Origin: Spinacia oleracea
Taxonomy: Eukaryota > Streptophyta > Magnoliopsida > Caryophyllales > Amaranthaceae
Reading direction: 5' to 3'
DNA length: 64,000 nt
Assembly: GCF_020520425.1 (NCBI RefSeq)
Contig: NC_079489.1
Location: 83,334,810 to 83,398,809 of the forward strand
Shown here: positions 48,991 through 61,365 of the stretch, in pieces
How the letters are laid out: each line of letters begins with the position of its first letter
Position numbering within the stretch: position 1 is the first letter of the stretch
The notes under the pieces: model-generated
Databases searched by the model: none
What the model was told of the DNA's origin: nothing
What the model saw: only the letters and a program-made list of their open reading frames with translations
Translations under genes and position numbers: made by a program

Positions 48991-49640
48991 AAGCATAGGT
49001 TCACCCTATGATTAACTATATGCAAAACAGACTCAAAATTAACTAGAAGCAGGTTATGCAACATTGGAGTTTTTGATACAGATAAATGCACTATCTATGA
49101 CTCTGTGAGAACCACGTTGAAACTGGTAACCACATTTTCTTTGAATGTGATTATTGTAGACTACTGAGATCTTTAAAAGGTGAATCGTGAATCAATGGCT
49201 CGAGATTCAAAGCAGGGCTAGATCAGAAGAGCTTGTAAAGGTGCTTGCAGGAAGTAGATTGCATATGCTGCTAATCTGCTATTGCTTGTATAGTTCAGAA
49301 ATATGGAAGGTCAGGAATACTACTCTGTGGGACAAGAGGGTTACACAAATACATAAAGTTTACCAGGAAGTCAAATACATAGTTAAACATAGAGCCACAA
49401 CTGTAGTTAGAAAGTATGTAAGTAAAAAGTTATAGGAATTGGTTTGATTTCTTTGTGTTTAAGGTAGTATTATTAGTGTTGTAATTCGTTGTATTTTAGG
49501 CTTGTATTTAGTCTAGTTTGTTCCTATACTTCGGGTGTTTGAGGGAGGTCCTTCCTAGAAGGTCCGCCCTTGTACCTAAAGTTTGTAGGTTGTAACCAAT
49601 TGTTGAGCAATATACTTTTTACCTTACCAAAAACTATATT
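48991..49640 (+). pseudogene. LINE 3' fragment with zf-RVT domain
   Basis: Plus-strand pieces in shifting frames. SRLCNIGVFD and ENHVETGNHIFFECDYC (about 49045-49155) match the zinc-binding zf-RVT region at the end of plant LINE ORF2. This is followed by an 82-codon open frame (49187-49435) with SSEIWKVRNTTLW, the usual segment after it. A 3' tail with GTAGGTTGTAACCA and a short ACCAAAAA end follows. It is degenerate and lacks reverse transcriptase. Confidence 0.65.
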
Positions 49641-50531
49641 CAAGTATATAAAAAGTGGAGATATCTATATGTAGTTGTACATTGGTTTAGTTCTTTGTTA
49701 GAACAAGTTTTAGTTGTAGGCTTGTGGCTTTGTTTAGTTTGTTTTAGTTCTTTAGTTTTGGTCTTTCTATTTCGTTTGGCTAATGCTCATCCTGCACAAT
49801 TTCTACGGAATCCAATCTGAACATCTCACGTGCACTAGTAACGAATATTCCCTCCATCCGAAAATTAATAAGAACACTAATCTCATGACGTGAGTCTATG
49901 ACTGATGTTTCGGCAATTAAGAAATTCTATTAAATTTACAATTTCTTGGTTGATTATCACAGATTCACAGATTAGAGAAATACGAGGCACAACTATGATG
50001 CTAATCACGATGGTTAGTTAATGTAATTGACAATATTCAAATGAAACATTAGACTGAAGGTCAGCAGCCATCCATCTTTGAATATTCTGTAACATGCAAG
50101 CTGGTCAAACACTCCAAGTAATATCAAGAAAAATATCTCAGAAAGATGCAGGAAACTGCTAAGAGCTGTATTATATGTGAAAAGAGCAAAGACTTGGCTT
50201 GTGTGCGAATCTCCAAATCCTATCCTAACAGGTAGCGACCATAACTATAGTAGTTTCCCAAAATTCAGAATGATGTACTCTCTCCATCCAAAATTAATAG
50301 TCACATAAACTATTTACGACAATCATTCAAAGTAAAGTTGCTGGATAACTTACTTGTTACATTCTCGTAGTCGTCATCAAGTACGAGTATTTATATTATT
50401 TTATATTGTAACAAGTCAACCAAGACATTTAGGCAACAAAAAAAGAATAGACCAACTGTTATCCCCAAATAATCAATGTACAAATAGACAGCAATTGAAG
50501 GCACCTGGTTACTGAGAATTGAAGGCAGAAA
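49641..50531. other. Intergenic, upstream of DUF1262 gene B
   Basis: Holds two Stowaway-like terminus matches in the same orientation (TTCCCTCCATCCGAAAATTA at 49851 and TCTCTCCATCCAAAATTAAT at 50280). They do not form a TIR pair. The rest is presumably the promoter of gene B. Confidence 0.4.
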
Positions 50532-51796
50532 ATGTACACCACCAGACCTTTATCTCTTTACAAGAACTCTCCGGAGGCCATCTCATTGCTTCCGGAAGGT
50601 CGAAATTCTGGTTACTTGGTTCTTCAAGATGAAGAATCAACACCAACCTGTTGTTTTGGCATGTGCAAGGATCCATCTATCAAAGATCTACCATTTCCTC
50701 AAAACAAACGCCTCTCCATCGAATATGAGGTGCAGACAGGTGAAAATAGCAGCTATCACTCTTATGATGAGGTCTACTTGATTCCTGTCATCAACCAGCC
50801 ACTCTCATCCAACCTGTATTATGCAATCAAAGCAGATGGAAAGCGGAAAGGGTAAATGCAAAGCTTCGGAAAGCCCATACAAAAATCAGCTTTAAATTGG
50901 TAAATTTCTGACATGTTTAATTTGATGACAGGGAAGCATATGCAAGCTCAAAAGAACAAGACATGGGAACCTGCTGTTTCTGCATCCCATGCATCAAAGA
51001 TGTTAAACCAAGATCCTTTGACCCAAATGACATATATCAGCAATTCGAGTTCTCTGTAACAAAAACCTTCCTAATCAGTAACATGATTGTAGCTAAATCT
51101 GTAGCAGCTGATGGGCACCCTCCTCAGTTCTTACGCAGAAAAGGATGGCAGATGAATGCCAAGTCTCCAAAAGGTTTCACCCTTGGAGAGGCTCGAGGTC
51201 TAGACGCTTCTCTTCGCACTCATCTTCCAGACTTCAACTTCACATCACCTCAAGAATGTTCGAAATTTGTGGTTGTTGGTAAGTGGTACTGCCCTTTTAT
51301 ATTCATCAAAGAAGGGACGGAGAAGGATCAAATAAAAAATACAGCGTTCTATGAGATGACTCTTGAGCAAAGATGGGAGCCGATATTTGCTGCTGAGAAG
51401 AGTTACAGTCACGGAAAGGTAGTGAAAGTCGATGTTGTGGTTCCAACAGAAATTGTAAAAATCGCAGGTCAGGAAGCTGCGCGAGAAGAGAGAAACAATG
51501 ATAGAGGGGTGGTATGGTTCAAGACTATAGATGGAAGAAGAACTGTAGAACAAGTGGGGCTGAGCTCATTGATTATAGAAAGAATGATGTGGGAACAAGA
51601 AAGAGTAGGATGGGTTAAACACAAAGATAAGCGCATCAGGGTGGTTAAAGATGAGGGATATGAAGGAATCGGAGAGTGGAAAACTTTTGGTTGCTATTTG
51701 CTAGTCGAAAGTTTTGTTCTTAAGAGGAATGATGGAAGCATCATACTAACATATGATTTCAGGCACACTCATCAGATAAGAAGCAAATGGGAGTGA
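50532..51796 (+). CDS. DUF1262-family protein, gene B, intact (394 aa)
   Basis: Join of 50532-50851 and 50932-51796 (phase 2 intron, GGTAAATG...TGACAG). The start MYTTRPLSLYKNSPEAI is the family's usual N-terminus. Conserved blocks follow: NSGYLVLQDEEST, DEVYLIPVINQPLSSN, an EQDMG-x-CCFCIPCIKDVKP Cys-rich patch (about 111-130), RRKGWQMNAKS, VVVGKWYCPFIFIKEGT, RMMWEQERVGWV and a C-terminal ILTYDFRHTHQIRSKWE. The length and intron site equal those of gene A, 5 kb upstream in the same orientation, so they are tandem duplicates. The family is plant-specific and of unknown biochemical role. No membrane segment or targeting signal is evident. It is probably the only functional copy in this window. 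Confidence 0.92.
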
Positions 51797-52984
51797 TATC
51801 AATGTGTCCTACGTTTTCTACAGACATGTAACTTTGTTTTCCTGCGGTCCTCCCATTATGTATAATCCTTTATGATGTTGGTTATTGCTCCAAATTTTAC
51901 AATGGTTTATGTAATAGCTAAACTAAAGTATGTTGAAATTACTTTGTATTGTGTTTGAGAAATAAAACAGATTAAATATCATATCACAATCTTTCAGTCA
52001 TTATGAATCTATAAATAAATCCAATGAAAATTAACAAATGTGCTGATAGCAAGTTCGGATGATAGCAATTTCAAATAGGAAATATATATAATTATATAAA
52101 TGTCAAATAGCAGTTGATAAAACTTGTATAAAAAGAAGGGCAAAAAAAAATTGCTGCAGCCAGAATTATAGCCGTGAATCTAAGATTTGAAAGATTTAAC
52201 AAATTTGCTACTGCTGTACTGCACAATAATATTATATCAACAATGTCTATAATTCTATATGACAGTATGAAACCACTAAAAGACCCTAAAATATTATATA
52301 AGGCTATATTTTCGGGCTGAGGGAGTACAGAATTCTTAAGAGCCTGAGGAGAGAATCACGAAGCCTTACAAGATTTTAGCTGGTTAAACACAGAAGACAA
52401 ACATCTTAACAGAAAAATATGCAACACATATATGATATTCATAAAAAGGTGGTCTTTCTCCTAGAATGGCATACTGAAGATTAAAGAAACTCAACCACCA
52501 TGACAGGAGTCTTGAAGCAGGACTGGATATGACAAACTTAGCTTTTACAATTTTAAGTTACCACCTGAAACTAGACATTGTCCAAAATAGATGAATGGAA
52601 CGCCTTAGTTGTACTTGTAAATTTGAAGTATTATCTTAACTAGACCTAGCTAGTCCAAAATAAATATGAAAAAGTAAACAAACATAAGTATATATCTAGG
52701 AGTCTAGGATCATATGATTCATATATGAACCTCGAATCTGCAAATCTAATGAGAATTTGACCAAGGTGCTATTACAAGTTTACAACAGAAGTGGTTAGAA
52801 ATTATGGAATAATGTCGCCTATGAAGATAGGAGGAACTTTACTTAAACTGAATGGTTAAAAACTAATAGTGGGGAAAGATAGAAGATATCTTGGGGTAAT
52901 TTTTATTATACAACCAGTTGTACCTTGCAAGATACAACCTAAGCTAATTGTTTTGCTCATTTGAAAATATAGCCTCGGTTGTAC
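51797..52984. other. Intergenic
   Basis: 3' region of gene B followed by A/T-rich sequence. Nothing recognisable was seen until the eroded third copy. Confidence 0.4.
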
Positions 52985-53240
52985 TTTGCATAAACCACTT
53001 GAGTGGAGTAGACTAATTATAGAAATAATGTAAGGGAACAAGAGAAAGCTGGATGGTTTCAGGGGCATGCAACTGGTAAGGGTGATTAACGAGGTAAGAG
53101 GCAGTAGTGTTTAAACATGAAAATATTACAGTTGTTTTTTGATGGTAGAAAGATTTGTCATGAAAAGTATAGGCATAACATCAGCTCTAAATGATTTCAA
53201 CTTTCAAGCATACCCATATAAGTATTAAGTAACTTGGAGG
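52985..53240 (+). pseudogene. Eroded third DUF1262 copy (3' end only)
   Basis: The DNA ACTAATTATAGAAATAATGT, then GGGAACAAGAGAAAGCTGGA, aligns with gene B's ...TTGATTATAGAAAGAATGATG... region. In shifting frames it gives LIIEIM, GNKRKLDGF, VERFVMK and LNDFNFQAYPYKY, corresponding to the gene B segments LIIERMM, EQERVGW, VESFVLK and LTYDFRHTHQI. Stops and indels are present. The preceding 1 kb shows no clear matching 5' part. Confidence 0.65.
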
Positions 53241-54722
53241 CACAACAAAGAGCTGAACCGAGGAGTGTTTAGACAACAACTAGAACTTCAACAAAATCAC
53301 ATAGTTTACATTGTCTACCATACCTTCCTAGTTTCAAATTAAAGAACCTTTGCTGATCCTGTAGATTCACTATATAGTGGCTTTTTATTATAACAGACTG
53401 CATTAAAAGGGCTCATCAGACTGCATGCATTTGATTATTTATTTACTGTGAACTGTCAAGTGTGAAGTAACTCTAGTCACCACATTCGGACCAACGATCT
53501 AACAACATTACCTCTCTGTTATAGTAGGGATAAGGCTACATACACAAAGCATCTCCTTAACCTTCCCTAAGTGGGAGCCTCTTTAGAGGCATAGGAGAAA
53601 TGTTGATTTCAATGATGAATATTAGGTAGCTAAATTCTTATTTAGTCGTCCTTGTCAAATGTTAAAAGTTGTAACATTTGTAGTCACATACCGCCCGTGG
53701 CCCAAGAGCCATGAAACAAGCGCTTAGGAGAAATTCAGAGGACATCCATAGAATTGCTTGTTTCAGAAGTGAAAATCTTAAGCTTTTCAGTAAATCTATT
53801 AGGAATTGTACTGTAAATATAATTCAGGAGTTTTGTATTATGTAAAGTTTCCTAATGTTATTAGGTTTAGGAGTTCGTGTGGTGTTAGATTTGTGTACAT
53901 TGTATTATATATACGTTATATCAATATACGAAAAGCCTAAGCCGTTTACTCCTAACCTCGTGTCTCTTATCAAAATCCTACAAAAAACACAATGGCTCTT
54001 CTAAAGAGAACAAAAAATCCTAACTACTCCGTATTTCTTAAGAGTGAGCTCACTCACTTGCATCGATCATACATCCCCTACAAGGTTCAATACATAATCT
54101 CATCAGTCATAACAATTAACAAAGAACACAAATGAGTTTCTACAAAGCTCCATATTGATTCTCCAGCTGTTTGGTGTAATAACATACATTTTGACGCTTG
54201 TAAATCTTGAAACAGCTGTTTGGTCTAATTGAGATAACTAATTAGAGGTTTATCACTGGAAATTCTTTAATCACAGAAGTATAATAACACAAATTTCAAG
54301 CAAATTTGACAAATAAAACTATGAAATGGAAGGGGATTATATAAAATCAAGTAACTGCAGCGCATATATATAAACTAATCTAGAAAATTCACCTCATTGA
54401 ACGTTGTTGAGCCTTCACTGCATTGATAAAGTTTCGATTGCCGCCGTTCACGGTGGTAACCTTCCTCAAATGAAGACACTTTTTTTTTCTGGTGAAATCA
54501 AATGAAGAAATTAATCTGTCGTGTTCTTGCTCTATGTCTATGGTTTTCGACATTAAAAATCTAGTGCTTTCTATTCAACTTATGGAACCGTTCCTGAGTT
54601 AGGTTATGTTCTTTAGAATTGAATTGAATTGAATTCAATTGAATGAATGTTTCTGAACTGAATTGAACAGAACTGAACTGAATTGAATGCTCTCGAACTG
54701 AACTGAACTTAACAGAATATTA
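53241..54722. other. Intergenic with possible old LTR fragment and GAATTGAATT repeats
   Basis: Positions 53770-53970 have an LTR-like composition (AATTGTACTGTAAATATAAT, then a TATATATA stretch and TAAGCCG), but no boundaries were found. Positions 54615-54720 consist of variants of GAATTGAATT and GAACTGAACT in tandem. No gene was identified. Confidence 0.35.
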
Positions 54723-55040
54723 CTCCCTCCATTCCTAAATGTTATTCCCGTTTCTATTTTGGGCATTCCCATATGTTATTCCCGTTTCTATTTTTGGACA
54801 TGACTTTTTACCATAAATTTCCCCACCATTCATTATTTAATTCAACTCCACTTTTATGATTTGTTATTACTTTATTAAAAATATCTTCTCTCTCCTTCAT
54901 TACTTTATTACTTTCTTTCACTACTTTATTACTTTCTCTTACACTCAATCATTACTCTTACGCCCAATCATTACAAGATTCTATTTTCTTAATTTTCACC
55001 CCAAACCTCAAGTGAGAAGAACAAAAAGGAATAGAAAGAG
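54723..55040. mobile_element. Stowaway-like MITE, 318 bp
   Basis: CTCCCTCCATTCCTAAATGT at the left and an imperfect inverted copy at the right (GGAATAGAAAGAG), both flanked by TA. The left end repeats TGTTATTCCCGTTTCTATTT twice (54740-54800). The right terminus is more diverged, so it is probably an old copy. Confidence 0.65.
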
Positions 55041-55383
55041 TACAAAATAAATAATAAGTAATAAGTAATAAGTAATAAATAATAAATAATAACGAGTTAA
55101 TTACAAAATAACAATAAAAAATGTTAATTAATAACTAAAGAATAATTAATAATTAATAACTAAATAACTATATAATAAATAATAATAATCTGTAATTGAT
55201 TACTAAATAATTATAATAAATGATAAATATTCATATTAATAATAATTCATAATTAATAACTAATAACCAAATAATTAGTAACTAATAATCCGTATTAATT
55301 AATAAAAATAATAATAAATTATAAATAATAAATTACATTAATTAATATTAAATAATTAGTTATAAATAACAATAATAATATAA
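55041..55383. repeat. AT-rich low-complexity tract
   Basis: Made of AATAAT and AATAAGTAATAAG-like units. No coding potential. Confidence 0.8.
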
Positions 55384-56355
55384 ATTGTTGTGGGATCTTT
55401 TACGGTGATGACGTGTCACGCGTTCCTCGGAGGTATCAAGTATGAGCTGGCGCGAACCTCTGGCAACCTACAAAACAAGAATATGCCCGTAGGAATATTC
55501 CCTCTGATGCTTAAGTAAGTATAAGCTAGAGAGAAAAGTAATTTGTAGAGAGAAGGCATAGCAAAGATAGTTTTAGGTTGGTGGATGTGAATTGAATACC
55601 CTTTTACCTAGGGATCTGCACTATTTATAGTGCTAGGGTTTCTTGGGAACTGGTCTTGCATGATTGGATGTTTTGCAAGATCAGGACACGTGTCCTGCTA
55701 TATTTGGGGACTTGATTTAGACCTGATGGGCCTCTTAGGCATTTGGGCTTCTTGGGAAATAGCGAAATGGGCTCCTCCTGAGCAAATGGATCTCATGACC
55801 TACTGATGGGTCTTGGCCCTGCGTGTGCATGCGAGTTTATGAGACAATTCGAGGTGTGCCTGCTGATGGGCCTTTGGGCCTTCTTTCTGGGTTTTCATGG
55901 TACAGCCAGGTGGCGTTCTTTTAGGCCACATCATTTGCCCCTCGAGGAGGATGCCCCTCGCCCATGTGGGATATGCTGCTTGACCGGATGGAGTGCCACG
56001 TGTGGTTGCTTTCCAGAGCTTAGTTTCCCCCTTTAAAACCTTCAGAAATCTCTCATTTTCCTTTTGTTATTTCAAAGCGATTTTTGTAGAGAGAGAAAGC
56101 GAATTCTGCTTGCCAAAGGTCTGTCTGCGCTTGCATTGGGTGTTCTTGGATTCTTGTTCAGTGTTCTTGGAGCTTTGGACGATTTGCCTAGACTTTCCAT
56201 CAGTTTGATCATTCTTTGGTAAGTTCTTTATCAAACTCTTGTTTTCTGCATGTTTATGGATTTTCTTTTCTTGATGTTATGGTTTCTTGGGGAGGCGTCT
56301 TGTTAGTTGCGATGCTCTTTCTTTCTTTTTGCTAAAGTCAGACGTCCTGTTCCCT
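55384..56355 (+). other. Upstream region and leader of the Transposase_28-type gene
   Basis: More G/C-rich than its surroundings. A TATTTATAG at about 55622 could be a core promoter. The start TTGTTGTGGGATC near 55384 could be an LTR edge, but no second copy was seen in the window. Confidence 0.35.
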
Positions 56356-57891
56356 ATGAAGGACGGCATGGCTCGAATTAGGCAAACAGCCATAGTGGGT
56401 GCATGGGCAGCGCCGCGAGAGAGGGACAACAGGGTTCCTTTTTCGAGCCCGTCCCAGGGAAATAGGGGTGGAGTCAGCTCCTCCCGTCATTCAGGAGACG
56501 GGACAGTAAGGGCGGCACGTTCTTCAAGGAGAAGAAAAAGCGTGGCTCGTCGTCCTCGCGTTCCGCGTGAGGATTTTGAGGATGACTCCTCTAGTTCCTC
56601 TGACGAGGAGTTTGCAAAAAACCTTCCTCCTATGGTTCGGGGGAGAGAAGATGTCGATTTTCTTCCTTCTGACATCTTTCCCAGCATGAAATGGCTGAGG
56701 TATCTGAGGGAGCAGGGACGTGACTTCGAGCGCTTCTTACTCCTGCCTCAAGGCTTTAGTTTTAGGAGCCCTCGGCCCCATAATTCTGTAGACCAACTCT
56801 CTCTGGGAGAGGTCGCCGTCTATACGGCTGCTTTTAGATTGGGTCTTAGGTTTCCCTTGCATCCGTTTGTGATGGAAGTCCTGGAGGTATATAATATTGG
56901 CCTTGCTCAGCTGACCCCTAACCCTTGGGCAAACGTCTTTGGGTTTATTGCCAAGTGTGCTCTGAGCGGCATCACTCTTTCTTTTCCCGCTTTCCTCAGG
57001 CTTGTAGATATTGCCCCTTCCTCTCGTTCTCCCCAGGGATGGTTCACCCTCTATAGCCGTCAAGGATATAAAACAGTAGTGGGTAAGACCTCTAGCTGGG
57101 TTTGGTGGAGGAAAAAGTGGTCTGTTATCCGAATGGAGGACCTCACCCTTTCAAGGCGTCTTTCTAGGTGGAACCAGAGTCCCCGCTATTTGTCTAGGGG
57201 TGACGCCTACCCCCGCCTTTTGTCAAGGGAGTGGAGGCTCATAAACCCTTATTTCAGGCCGAGATGTATCGGTTGTCTTCGAAGAGTCATGCATGGGTGC
57301 CTAATGCTTGGCTTCCCCATGTGGGTCAATTTACCAACATAGTTTTCCTTGCGGCCGTCGGCCTCTGCCCCTATTTGAGTAGAGGTAGTTCATAGTCTTT
57401 TTACCAAAGCCTTGTTCTCTTTTCTTTTACTAACTCTCTCGGTTTCGTGTAGATTCTGCCATGGATCGTTTATCCCCCGAGGACAAGGGCTTGGTGGATG
57501 TACCTATTTGGTTATCCCAGGTGTATACTGAGGACATTCTCAAGGCCGTGGAGGCCAAGAAGAAGGACTCCTCCAAAAAGTCTGACGAGGGTGCCTCTGG
57601 TGATGTTGCCAAGGTATGTTCTTGTTTACTTTTAATATGCTTCTGCATTCTTCTAAGGTCTAAGCTTGGCTACCTACTTGTTGTATTTTTTAGGAGCCCG
57701 CTTCGTCAGCTTCAAAGAAGCGTCCTGCGTCTTCGACGGTGGCTCCCAAGCCTAAACGGCCCTTTTTCAAGAAGATGAGTACCACCGACGCTGCAACGAA
57801 GCCGTCGCTGGTGAACCTGTCTGCTCCTCTGACTAGGGGAGAAGTTCCACCTTCTCAGGCATCCACTCCTCTTCCTGAGCACAGGGACGCC
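56356..57891 (+). pseudogene. Gypsy-type 'Transposase_28' domain gene, broken
   Basis: The first long exon (ATG 56356) has a basic, Ser-rich N-terminus (RRRKSVARRPRVPRED, then an SSSSSDEE run). A putative gypsy-type domain follows: LSLGEVAVYTAAFRLGLRFP, then HPFVMEVLEVYNIGLAQLTP and GWFTLYSRQGYKTVVG. Near 57140-57240 the conserved frame shifts and continues with HAWVPNAWLPHVGQFTN up to a donor at about 57384. A second exon (about 57452-57615, MDRLSPEDKGLVDVP) and a third, Lys/Pro/Ser-rich exon (about 57694 onward) follow. The third is cut by a solo LTR at 57892 and seems to resume at 59339. Proteins of this kind are the N-terminal part of some plant gypsy-related elements; their role is unknown. 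Confidence 0.65.
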
Positions 57892-59333
57892 TGTAGACAC
57901 CTACTTTTGTCCCCATTCCCGAAAGGGAAGGTTCGATGATGAGAACATAAATCTCCACTTGGCAACGCATCTCCTATAAAATAACGAATCTCAATCACCC
58001 TTTTCATTTCACCCGAACCTGCTATTTATAGAAACCTGCTAAAAATAGTAACTGCCGTCACGGGTAGTTGCTAAAAGTGGCAAGTCATAAAAGATAGAAA
58101 CCTGTCAGAATTAGGTGTTGCACTCCAACATAAATCCTAAAAGAGATAGAATTTGCAAGAGGAATTCTATTCCTAGTATAATTCGAAAATAAGAGTTACG
58201 TATTAATTAAAATCCTAACGTACCTAGAGTTCGTAACGGGCCCAGACGCATTCCGTCATAAAGTTAATACGCGCTAAAAGACTCGGATAAGTCTCAAAGA
58301 CCCCGTATTCCACGAGTCCAAATCTGACAAGGAAATACGGCCCAGACCCTATTTTCAACGCCTGGCTCTGGGCGCTGAAATTACCTGGGTACGTGTTCTC
58401 TCCTAATTCTTCTTGGATTAGTGCTCTAAAATTCTATTTTTCCACGAACTCTTTTCTATAAATAAAGTCCCGAATTCGACGTGAAAGAACACACAATTCA
58501 TATTCTGAGTATTGACTCCAACCCCTAAGCCTAAGCCTCACGCTGCGAAATTGATCCCGCGTTCTGTCGCAATCGATCCAAAAATCGAACAGAACGTATC
58601 CTGTCCCTTGTAGCTGAAGAACTAAACCCGGAAACTTGAGATTCGTTAAATAAAAGGAGAAATAGCAAAGCCAAAGTGGTTAGTTTTCTGAGAACCGTGA
58701 TGCACCTCTCAAGGGTGCGTCGTAATGTGTCCCTTCACATGATTTAATAGCTTTCCTCGCCCTTTTATAAAACTGTTAAACTATTAATCTGATTGTTCTA
58801 TCACGCCTAACAAAGATAATATCTTGGACAATTGAACTATCATGCTAGGTCCCTTAAATCAATCTAAACAAGATAATCACGATCGATCTAGTATTATGTG
58901 TTGCATATTGCTAAAATCAATTCAGATTAGTTTAATAGTTAACGCATGTCCCTTCAATTATTTATGCTGAGCTAGTAAGGATATCCTGCCTCTGGAGTTA
59001 TCGAAGAGCGAGTACTCCTCTCGGTAGTTACAGTCCCCCGAACCCTCAATCTCTGCCCTGCGGGTGTACGTTGAGCGATCCCCACACCAGGGATCACAAG
59101 GGAACCTATGGCCGTCGTGGTCAAACATAATTGCACTCCCTTTATGTCACGATAACCGGGTTTTGTCAGTTTTTCTCATTGTCGTTAAAAACTGAATGGC
59201 GACTCCTATATTACTAGTCAATTGGGTGTAAACTCACAGGAAATCCAATTACACTTGATTTGACAAAAAGAAACGTCACGCCCACGAGGGACGAGGTCAC
59301 GCATTAGCCTCGTGCTTTTTCGACCCCCTCACA
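57892..59333. repeat. Solo LTR, about 1,442 bp
   Basis: Starts TGTAGACACCTACTTTTGTC and ends CCCCCTCACA, with TG...CA termini. Flanks are ACGCC (57887-57891) and ACTCC (59334-59338), a 5-bp duplication with one change. No internal region or second LTR is present, so it is a product of LTR-LTR recombination. It interrupts the Ser/Pro-rich exon of the Transposase_28-type gene. The orientation is not certain. Confidence 0.75.
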
Positions 59334-59998
59334 ACTCCTCTCCCCAGGTAGGCACCGAAGGAGATTTCGCGGCCAGGGCGGCCGTTGACGAGGTAGCTTC
59401 CGACCAGGCTGATGCTGCTGGAGCTACTACTTCGTCCAGGGAGGTCACAGTGGCGACTTCACTAGGGATAGTGAAGAAAATACTCGTGCTCGTAGGTAAT
59501 CAAAATAGCCGAAGGGTGAAACGATCCTACCCCGCGTTTATTTCCCCATCAAGTTGGGACGACCTGAAAATAAGCATATTAATGTGAACGGACAGAACCG
59601 CATAACGAATCTTGGCTCCCTTGAGATGTTTCATCTCGGGAGTTGGGACTAAGGATACCCATCGCCAACCGGGGGGTGCATACGCTTCGAATGTTGTCCA
59701 CTCGGCACTTTTCGCTAGTCGTACACCTGTCCCAAACCCAATCGCTCGCCCACTAGGTCTCTCTCATTGGTGCATGCCCCCTTGGCTTACATCGTGATTG
59801 GCCTCATGGGCGAAATTCGTCTGTTGAAGGCACTACCTCGACCGGGGCATGTGTTGGATCTGCGATAGAAGCGGTACCAAGCCGGCGCAAATACTACCCA
59901 TAGAAGCCTATCATAAACTACATGACATATTATTATTTTGCCTCATGATGTAATGTTAGTTATGTGAAGCGAATTATGTGATTGTGTGTGACAGATAA
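59334..59998 (+). other. Continuation of the broken gypsy-type gene, then unassigned sequence
   Basis: Positions 59347-59480 are open in frame and Ala/Glu-rich (GTEGDFAARAAVDEV, then GATTSSREVT), matching the composition of the exon before the solo LTR. From about 59490 to 59990 the sequence is GC-balanced without an open frame of note. It may be a retroelement 3' region. Confidence 0.45.
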
Positions 59999-61350
59999 TG
60001 AAGGAAATAATGCCCTTGGTCCAAGTATGCATTCTATGTTAAGTCTAATAAATGCGGTTCAGTATTAATTAACAAGTTAATAATTCAGTGAGATCAAGTG
60101 AGCTGAATGCCTAGCTAGAGGCCGCTTCAGTTCAAGTGGAATTAATGATATTAATCCACAGCTTACTCTTGACTGAACCCGTAGGGTCACACAAATAGTA
60201 CGTAAACGGATCAAGTATTTAATGGCATTAGATACTCCATCTATGGATATTCGGAATCGACGGATCTTGGTTTCAGTGGGAGCTGAGATCGTCACAGGCA
60301 AGAAATGAATACTCCGGAAACGATGATATTGCCGGAAACGGAAATATGGATCGTATCGGAAATATAAATATTATCCAAGTCGTAGATGTTGCCGGAAACG
60401 GAAACATGGTACGTATCGGAAAATATTATCGGAAATGGAAATATTGCCAGAATCGGAAATATTGCCGGAAACGGAAATATTGTCAGAATCGGAAATATTA
60501 TCGGAATCGGAAAATAATTCCGGAAACGGAAATATTAAATATTCCGGAATCGGAAATATTAAATATTGTTCGTATCGGAAATGAATTCCGGAACCGGGAA
60601 TTTAATCGGAAGCGTATCGTACGAATTAGCATCGGACGAGGCCTGCCGGACGAAGGCCCAGCACGAAGTCGGGCCATCGCCCAGCAAGCCAAACGCGCGC
60701 CCAGCCAAGGCAGCGCCCAGGCCCACCGCAAGGCAGGCCCAGCGCGCGCCAAGGCCATGGCACTCGTGGCGTGGGCTGCTGCTCGCACGCACGCGCATAG
60801 GCGGCCCTCGTGGCTGCCGTGTGTGTGTGTGTGTTTGTGTTCATGCACGATTCCTAAAGCTATTAGAATTGATATATGATTAAATTCCTATTCCTAAAAG
60901 GATAAATTAATTAATTAGAGTTCTTATAGGATTCTAAGTTTAATTAATTCGTATCCTACTAGGATTCCAATTCCCTTTCCATAACTCTATAAATACGTAC
61001 CTAGGGTCACATATTTTCAGAGATTAATTCAAGTATTCAAAGTGAGTTTTGAGAGAAAAATTCAGTCATATTTCTTACCTAAGAGTGCCGAAAATTCTAG
61101 TACCTTAAGGGCGATTCTAGTTGGTCAATCTTAAGGCGGATCCGGACGTGCTGTGGACTATCTACGGAGGGACGACACTTGGAGTCCTAAAGACTTGTTC
61201 TTGTTCGGTTCGGGCGCAGCTAGGGAAGGCACGCAACAAAGAGTATGCATCTAAACTATGCTATATGATTATGTGTAAATAATATGTATTCCTGGCTTAA
61301 TGGTTGTTTCCGCATGATTTATGAATTGTCATATGTATCATAACCTAACA
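59999..61350 (+). repeat. 5' LTR of the second copia-like element
   Basis: 1,352 bp with the same GC-rich block (60640-60830) and GGAAATATT/CCGGAAACGG tandem region as the other two LTRs, inverted. A (GT)n run lies at about 60823-60840. Confidence 0.92.
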
Positions 61351-61351
61351 G

Positions 61352-61365
61352 TGGTATCACGAGCC
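61352..61365 (+). other. Primer binding site of the second copia-like element
   Basis: TGGTATCACGAGCC, an initiator-Met-type site with one extra base, one base after the LTR. Confidence 0.82.

Noticed and set aside
49851-50310. MITE bounded by two CTCCATCC motifs
   Set aside because: Both motifs are in the same orientation, so they are not inverted termini of one element.
53770-53990. Old LTR fragment
   Set aside because: Composition is LTR-like, but no TG/CA ends, partner copy or target duplication was found.
60346-60879. 177-codon plus-strand frame rich in Asn, Arg and Ile
   Set aside because: Translation of GGAAATATT/CCGGAAACGG LTR repeats; not a gene.
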